Below are positions 17,501-21,574 of a stretch of DNA of 21,574 bases, in pieces (position 1 is the stretch's first letter; every line of letters starts with the position of its first letter). The notes beneath the pieces were generated by a model. The model was not told where the DNA came from and did no database searches. It saw only the letters and a program-made list of their open reading frames with translations. Source of the stretch: CAYZEZ01 sp964477295 (GTDB lineage Bacteria > Bacteroidota > Bacteroidia > Bacteroidales > SM23-62); contig CAYZEZ010000040.1 of assembly GCA_964477295.1 (NCBI GenBank), positions 1-21,574 of the forward strand. The letters are read 5' to 3'. The position numbers and the translations under genes are program-made.

Positions 17501-18048
17501 GAATAAAATCCGCCGCGCAATGTAAAAACGGGTTTACCAACAATCCCGGCATGACTTTTTGTGTTGTTGATTGCATTAGGTGACGGGGTACTGTAGTATA
17601 ACCATTCCTGCGTGTTACCCGGATCTCTGCCATAGGATACATCCACGACCTGTTCACCGTAGGTAATTGAATCGGCTATCAATCCCTCAGGATCGGTCAG
17701 GCAGACTTGCTCGCCATCACTTCCTAATTTAAAGTTAGTATGAAGAGCAGTGTTTTTTCCATCAGCCCATACAAGAAGGTAACCATTTGCCTGAATGGTA
17801 GTACCATCCGGGAATAACCACTTCCCATTGTTTTCAATATCGTCACTTAGTGAAAAACCTGTCAGATCGAATTCCTGGCTACCCGGGTTATATAGCTCCA
17901 GCCAGTCAGAAAAATCAGAAAATAGAGGATCTTTATTTACGGAGATATTTGAAGAAAGAAATTCATTAATAATTACCTGTGATTGAATGGGAAGATTCAA
18001 TATAGCCAGAATTACAAATGGTATTAATTTATTTGGTATCAATTTCAT
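14548..18048 (-). CDS. T9SS surface protein with CotH kinase-like and lamin-tail domains
   Basis: A 1,166-residue exported protein from the ATG at 18048. Upstream of that is another ATG at 18060 (four extra residues, MEQK). I prefer 18048 because it forms an ATGA overlap with the MFS gene and starts the signal peptide MKLIPNKLIPFVILAILNL. Approximate positions: lamin-tail domain 25-146; chitobiase C-like sandwich with YTLDGSEPS 175-248; CotH domain 254-660, including SGSRKRIPQRSLAIF, VVFINGEYWGIHNIREK and the metal-binding YDMDFGFG with Asp522/Asp524; bacterial-repeat segment 666-720; galactose-binding-like domain 735-893 with RDDGIVIYLNGHE; second lamin-tail domain 930-1066; and a type IX sorting domain from VYPNPTNSQ to the end. 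The CotH part carries a cysteine-rich insert (CDC and CC, about 282-295). CotH proteins can phosphorylate proteins, but the target here is unknown. It is probably displayed on the cell surface. Confidence 0.9.
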   Translation of the reverse strand: MKLIPNKLIPFVILAILNLPIQSQVIINEFLSSNISVNKDPLFSDFSDWLELYNPGSQEFDLTGFSLSDDIENNGKWLFPDGTTIQANGYLLVWADGKNTALHTNFKLGSDGEQVCLTDPEGLIADSITYGEQVVDVSYGRDPGNTQEWLYYSTPSPNAINNTKSHAGIVGKPVFTLRGGFYSGPQSITISSILPGSFMRYTLDGSEPSMNSAIYSGPIDINSTTIIRIKGYNPGYLPSKTVTNTYFIDEGTFTLPVISISAAPDDLWDDDTGIYVEGNGDCDCGGLNLTGNYCCQDWEKPIGIELYETDGTQAFSVNAGLKIFGSGSRKRIPQRSLAIFARGEYGTSEINYQLFPDKPIQAYKSFILRSSAHDWIKTMFRDALTQYLTVGYMDLDYQAYRPSVVFINGEYWGIHNIREKMNEDYLASNHGVDPENVDILERDSKAIEGDNIAYKHLLEFVSTHDMALTENYEYAKSKMDMDEYIDYNILHLYSAKSDWPSNNIKYWRTRTPDGIWRWMVYDMDFGFGLDTERFHLGTYDYNMLELSTDPKGDTWNNPPWSTLLFRMLLKNPEFKSEFIQRFSDHLNTTFEPQRILNMIDSFKVRIEAEIPRHIERWGGAYALELGYVFESPEEWDDNIDVMREFAVKRPDYMRQHLIDEFGLGETVDLSVTRSGNNGGFVTLDNIPVRDTVFNGKYFKNIPVSIKAIENYGYEFENWTVTSTTPESETLINKGATWKYLDDGSDQGTAWTDVAFDDSGWESGPAQLGYGDGDENTVLSYGPDGNNKYKTTYFRKEFLIEENSSYNNLTFDFMRDDGIVIYLNGHEIIRSNMDQGEVDYHTTAALSVPAASENIYLHREISAEQIVTGKNVLAVEIHQYSGTSSDISFDLALTADGPVSGKTIVIEESEIKLDMDGDYRIIASFRDLPQMLFINEFMADNVTAFADEFGEFDDWIEIYNASSSDIDLAGYYLTDDLNNATAWQIPADHPDLTTIPAGESQVLWADNNPGQGPLHLGFKLNAAGEQIGISFDGSDFIDSLSYSVQIENRSYGRYPDGDNFWQSFIVYSPGELNHSTEITQNHLSGNLVKVYPNPTNSQVNLTIEAATSGNVTISIHDILGNTILQESHTVSNGIDIEFDLSPYSSGLYFAIIKFENEVITAKILYNK

Positions 18049-19331
18049 TTTCTGTTCCATGATTGAAGATCAATCGGTGCTATTCTCCGAATCGTTAAAA
18101 TTAGGATAATAAATCCCAACGGATACATTATTCCTGAGATGATCCACATCGGCAGGTATGAATAATTCTCCACAACCTTTCCAATGAGCGGATTAACCAG
18201 CAGTCCTGCAATGGCCCCTGCTGTTCCAGACATTCCAACTACAGTAGAGGTTGCATTCTTCCCAAATAATTCACTGGTAATGGTAATATAATTTGTGATC
18301 CAGAATCCATGGGCAAACATAATCAATGACATAAACACTATGGCCATTTCAGCTGTTGATGCCACTACTGTGAGGGGAGCAACCATGGTTAGCGCTGCTG
18401 CCACTCCCATAATAGTTTTTCTGGACCTGTTAACCGAATGACCTGATTTTATTAGCCTGTCCGATACACCACCCCCGATTATGTTTGATATACCCAGAGC
18501 AAAAAAGGGTATCCAGAATAATTCGCCTATGCGATCAAATGAAACACCCCGTTCTTCACTTAAATACTTTGGGATCCAGAACATAAAGAAATAGAATACG
18601 GGATCAAGCAGGAACCGTATGGAAATAAGACCCCATGTTTGTTTAATACGGAGGATCTGTTTAAAGGGGACCGTGACTTTTTTTGTTAATTCTTTTTGAA
18701 CCGGTTCCTCTATATTGCTTTCCTCAATAAGTGCTAATTCTTTCCTGGTAATAAAAGGTGATTTTTTGGGTTTATGAAAAAAGATGAGCCATACCAGCAC
18801 CCAGATACCTCCAAAAATTCCTGTGGCAACAAAGGCCCCGCGCCATCCAAATAGTGAAATCAAATGGATCGTAAGGGGAGGGGCAATGACAGCACCTAGT
18901 GCGGAGCCCCCAATGGCAATCCCCATGGCCAACGCCCTTTGTTTTTGCGGGAACCATTCTGTTACTCCTTTTGCTGCACCCGGGAAACATCCGCCTTCGC
19001 CAATACCCAAAAAGAACCTGGCCGTTCCCAGGTGCCAGACATTCTGTACAAAGCCATGCATGGCGTTGGACAGGGACCATAATCCAACGGAGACAGCCAG
19101 GCCGATTCGTGTTCCAAACCTGTCGATCATCCAGCCGCCAAGGGTAAACATTATTGCATAACTGATCAGAAATCCTGTGTTGACCCATCCGTAATCGACA
19201 TCAGATACATTCAGGTCGATTTGTATTTTAAGAATGGAAATTGACAGGACCTGCCTGTCGAGAAAGGAAAGTGCTGTTGCAACAAACAGCAATCCCACTA
19301 TCAGCCATCGTAAATTCCTAATTTTCAACAT
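18045..19331 (-). CDS. MFS carrier, ACS family (hexuronate/ExuT-like)
   Basis: A 428-residue inner-membrane carrier with 12 predicted helices. The helix-1 segment ALSFLDRQVLSISI, the loop motif GGWMIDRFGTR (65-75), RFFLGIGEGGCFPGA and the half-protein repeat match the anion:cation symporter family, whose members move hexuronates, glucarate, phthalate and related organic anions with H+. ExuT-like uptake of glucuronate or galacturonate is the most likely role, and it would suit a locus with a lyase-type enzyme. A central cytoplasmic loop (about 190-225) is rich in Lys and Glu. The stop overlaps the preferred CotH start by 4 bp; the start follows the GH140-like gene by 35 bp. The family call is firm; the exact anion is inferred. 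Confidence 0.9.
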   Translation of the reverse strand: MLKIRNLRWLIVGLLFVATALSFLDRQVLSISILKIQIDLNVSDVDYGWVNTGFLISYAIMFTLGGWMIDRFGTRIGLAVSVGLWSLSNAMHGFVQNVWHLGTARFFLGIGEGGCFPGAAKGVTEWFPQKQRALAMGIAIGGSALGAVIAPPLTIHLISLFGWRGAFVATGIFGGIWVLVWLIFFHKPKKSPFITRKELALIEESNIEEPVQKELTKKVTVPFKQILRIKQTWGLISIRFLLDPVFYFFMFWIPKYLSEERGVSFDRIGELFWIPFFALGISNIIGGGVSDRLIKSGHSVNRSRKTIMGVAAALTMVAPLTVVASTAEMAIVFMSLIMFAHGFWITNYITITSELFGKNATSTVVGMSGTAGAIAGLLVNPLIGKVVENYSYLPMWIISGIMYPLGFIILILTIRRIAPIDLQSWNRK

Positions 19332-19366
19332 CCCGGGAATTTTATAATTCTGTACCCCTTATTGAT

Positions 19367-20770
19367 TTATTTTATGTTTTTCAGATACAAAACCACGTCA
19401 TCTTCTCCAAACGGAGATTTCATCGTTTTAACTATACCACCCATTATTTTTTCAGCATGCATCGTTTCTGCTGTATTCGGATTAAACCATTCAACTGCGA
19501 ATTCATTTGGAGCATCAGATAGATCTATCTTAACCTCATTTCCATCAGGCAGGTATACCAGATACTCTTTCCCCCTGCTGGCCAGGCAATAGGAAGAAGA
19601 TGACAGTTCATTTTCCGGTACCATTTCAATCAGGTTCATCCTGCGAGCAAAATCCAATGTATAGCCCATGCTCTTTCTGACAGGTTCTACCCATTCAGGA
19701 TTGTATGATCTCTTTAATACCTTACAGTCATAAGGGTCCATAAAAACAGGATTCAGTCCTCTCAGAAATGATTTCCAGACCCATTGTTGGTTTCCCCATA
19801 TCCCTCCAAGATGATCCGTATCGGTTATTATTACCTTTGTCCCTTCGCCTCCCGGCGGATCCTCTTTATACCCTCCTTCGCCATTGGGTGAAATCCAGTC
19901 AGCAGGAGATTCAAACAGTGTCTGGTTGCTTCCTCCCTTGTATTGGAAAGTCATGCCCACAGGATGTTGCTTCGGCATGGTTCTTTCAAGTTTATGAATA
20001 AAATCAATCATATGGTATTGCCATTCCTTGGAAGGCGGATGATTTTCATTCGATATCTCAAACATGACATTATTAAGATCATTCACTGTTTCAATTACTT
20101 TCCTGACATAAGACTTCTGAATGGACAATATGCTTGTATCTGAAAGTGTGTGAATTTCGAGTCCCTTCCCATCTCCATCAAGATCGCCATTAATACCATT
20201 AACATTATTATCCTGGTTGTAGGGATGGTTATTCCACGCATTATCTAAATGCTGCAGGCCCCAACCTTCAAAAAGCATTACTGAGACATAAATATTCTGT
20301 TCTTGAGCGGCTTCCACCCTTGAACGCAAACGACTAAAATATTCAGGATTGTATTGCAACAGGTTGAATTTCGGTTTTCCATCCAGCGCCTTTCCAGGAC
20401 CTGTGCGCGCAAATCGAAGTGGAGCAACGGTTAGCAGCTTATATTCATTTGTATCCTTTTCATTCGCCCTGGTATCCCATTCAACAAGTTCCCAGGTCCA
20501 GAGCCGGATAAAATTATGATGATAGCTTTTCGCCCATTGTAAATAAGCATCGAAATCGAATGGTTCCGGGGGGTCATCCGGACCCATGTCCACCAGGTTG
20601 GGCCAGGTATGTGAGCCGGTCAGATAAATGGCTTGCCCGCTGCCATCGGTAAAGTACCGGGGATTTTCGCTGCAGAGGGTTAATGGTCCGGTGGGATCTT
20701 GAACCGGACACCCCGTTAAAAGGACTATAATAGTTATTCCAGCTAGTCCAAATGTTTTGTATAATTTCAT
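19367..20770 (-). CDS. GH140/DUF4038-like glycoside hydrolase lipoprotein
   Basis: A 467-residue lipoprotein. I chose the ATG at 20770 because it begins MKLYKTFGLAGITIIVLLTGC, a textbook lipobox with Cys21. The longer frame to 20857 needs a TTG start and adds a non-signal extension. The core (about 30-350) resembles apiosidase-like/DUF4038 (beta/alpha)8 enzymes: NPRYFTDGSGQAIYLTGSHTW (37-57), HHNFIRLWTWE (84-94), MFEISNENHP (236-245) with Glu242 as candidate acid/base, and IITDTDHLGG (315-324), then WVWKSFLRGLNPVFMDPY. The remaining residues form a beta-sandwich like the collagen-binding-type domain often attached. It is probably periplasmic or surface anchored and removes a sugar side chain; the linkage is unknown. 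An 83-bp gap separates it from the preceding gene. Confidence 0.85.
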   Translation of the reverse strand: MKLYKTFGLAGITIIVLLTGCPVQDPTGPLTLCSENPRYFTDGSGQAIYLTGSHTWPNLVDMGPDDPPEPFDFDAYLQWAKSYHHNFIRLWTWELVEWDTRANEKDTNEYKLLTVAPLRFARTGPGKALDGKPKFNLLQYNPEYFSRLRSRVEAAQEQNIYVSVMLFEGWGLQHLDNAWNNHPYNQDNNVNGINGDLDGDGKGLEIHTLSDTSILSIQKSYVRKVIETVNDLNNVMFEISNENHPPSKEWQYHMIDFIHKLERTMPKQHPVGMTFQYKGGSNQTLFESPADWISPNGEGGYKEDPPGGEGTKVIITDTDHLGGIWGNQQWVWKSFLRGLNPVFMDPYDCKVLKRSYNPEWVEPVRKSMGYTLDFARRMNLIEMVPENELSSSSYCLASRGKEYLVYLPDGNEVKIDLSDAPNEFAVEWFNPNTAETMHAEKIMGGIVKTMKSPFGEDDVVLYLKNIK

Positions 20771-20853
20771 AATATGTAATGAATAATGAACCGATACGCT
20801 AAAATTCAATAAGCAGGACAAGACCCGGCCAGATAATCTCAAGACGATGAATT

Positions 20854-21574
20854 TCAATCAATAATTTTTACTGCATAATCGCGGTAACCATCATTAAGTG
20901 TCCACCGGACAATATAATCTCCCTGTAATTGTTGATTATTACCGGGATCAGTACCGTCCCATTTAATCATCCTGAATCCTTTATGTCCATCTGTGCCGCC
21001 AATAATATCACCATCATATAATGTTGTTATCCTTTCATTGCCATCACTGGCATAAAGTGCTATTTCGAGCGGTGCAGTAACATTTGACTTGGTTATTATA
21101 TATGTGCTTTTTCCTTCATTTATGATATAAGGAATAACAGTTGCCACAGTGATATCTTCCGAATTACCAAATGGCACATCTTTTTCCAATACTTTCAGAC
21201 CTTCACTGTGTTTTCGATCAAAACAGATTTTTTCAGGAAAGAGAAGATTGTAATAATAGGCCTGCCTGATCTTTCCCTTATTACCTTCAGGGTGGTTGAC
21301 CTGCTTTTCGTACAGTATTTTCACCCTCGCATCAAAATCCAGCAGCGCAGACCACAGGGTACCCTGATTTTTTGCCCGGTTGCCTGTTTTATGGCCTTTC
21401 AGGAAATCAGCCATGCCGGCTGTATCCGGGATAGCACCGTTTGAATTGATAAAGGCCGGATGAGCAGTATCCTGGTTCCACATCACCTCCATATTGGTAT
21501 TGATGATCCGCTTGATATCTGTCTCAGTAAAAACCACCCCTGTATGGTAGGCTTCCACAATCTGGCTTACTTCG
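20854..21574 (-). CDS. Unrecognised protein with FlgD-Ig-like C-terminus (5' end outside window)
   Basis: The frame is open at the right edge: a GTG at 21558 is available, but the codons upstream of it (E-V-S-Q-I) continue without a stop, so the gene starts outside the window. About 240 residues are visible. The first part (LWSALLDFDARVKILYEK and neighbours) is helical and could be the end of an (alpha/alpha) toroid. It is followed by a beta-sandwich around IPYIINEGKSTYIIT and a C-terminal segment GFRMIKWDGTDPGNNQQLQG continuing to the stop, which looks like a FlgD Ig-like domain. I do not recognise the family. It is upstream of and in line with the GH140-like gene, so it probably belongs to the same transcript. 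A secreted carbohydrate-active role is only inferred from the neighbours. Confidence 0.7.
   Translation of the reverse strand, partial: EVSQIVEAYHTGVVFTETDIKRIINTNMEVMWNQDTAHPAFINSNGAIPDTAGMADFLKGHKTGNRAKNQGTLWSALLDFDARVKILYEKQVNHPEGNKGKIRQAYYYNLLFPEKICFDRKHSEGLKVLEKDVPFGNSEDITVATVIPYIINEGKSTYIITKSNVTAPLEIALYASDGNERITTLYDGDIIGGTDGHKGFRMIKWDGTDPGNNQQLQGDYIVRWTLNDGYRDYAVKIID

Noticed and set aside
18772..19188. Overlapping frames on both strands within the ExuT-like gene
   Set aside because: The MFS frame has full family motifs; the others have none.
20771..20857. N-terminal extension of the GH140-like gene using a start that overlaps the previous stop by 4 bp
   Set aside because: The start codon is TTG and the extension is not a signal peptide, while the ATG at 20770 begins a clear lipoprotein signal.

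Overview
The window looks like part of a carbohydrate-utilisation locus from a Bacteroidota bacterium, probably an environmental polysaccharide degrader. Three things support this. The 1,166-residue surface protein at 14548-18048 ends in a type IX secretion (Por) C-terminal sorting domain, which is confined to that phylum. Several enzymes are lipoproteins with Bacteroidota-style lipoboxes. The enzyme repertoire (GH78, GH97, heparinase II/III-like) is typical of such loci. Genes are tightly packed. I see no RNA gene, CRISPR array, insertion sequence or transposase, and no stretch over 300 bases without coding sequence.

Layout, left to right. (1) 1-3591, minus: a very long open frame running off the left edge. 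It carries an FG-GAP/VCBS propeller, a clan GH-A-like barrel and a heparinase II/III-like module in one chain. (2) 3605-4795, minus: a stand-alone FG-GAP propeller protein, clearly paralogous to the N-terminus of (1). (3) 4796-4979: a divergent intergenic region with an exact 11-bp direct repeat. (4) 4980-7733, plus: a GH78 alpha-L-rhamnosidase lipoprotein, the only plus-strand gene. (5) 7785-7976, minus: the N-terminal stub of a broken lipoprotein that looks like a glycosidase. (6) 8007-21574, minus: a long apparent operon. In transcription order it encodes an unrecognised protein open at the right edge with a FlgD-Ig-like C-terminus, a GH140/DUF4038-like lipoprotein, an ExuT-like MFS carrier, a CotH/lamin-tail surface protein, an L-arabinose-isomerase-family enzyme, a sugar-porter MFS carrier, an uncharacterised barrel-like lipoprotein and a GH97 alpha-glycosidase.

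How the genes may work together (inference): lipid-anchored and secreted glycosidases (GH78, GH97, GH140-like) and the lyase-type fusion would cleave a heteropolysaccharide containing L-rhamnose, a uronic acid and an alpha-linked sugar such as galactose. Candidates are rhamnogalacturonan-like or ulvan-like material or a bacterial exopolysaccharide. The two MFS carriers would import monosaccharide and uronate or acidic products, and the isomerase would turn a free aldose into a ketose. The usual SusC/SusD pair, sulfatases and a regulator are absent from the window, so either they lie outside or the locus relies on extracellular breakdown to monomers. The strongest candidates for something undescribed are the propeller/GH-A/heparinase fusion, the CotH/lamin-tail protein placed inside the sugar operon, and the barrel-like family at 9980-11656.
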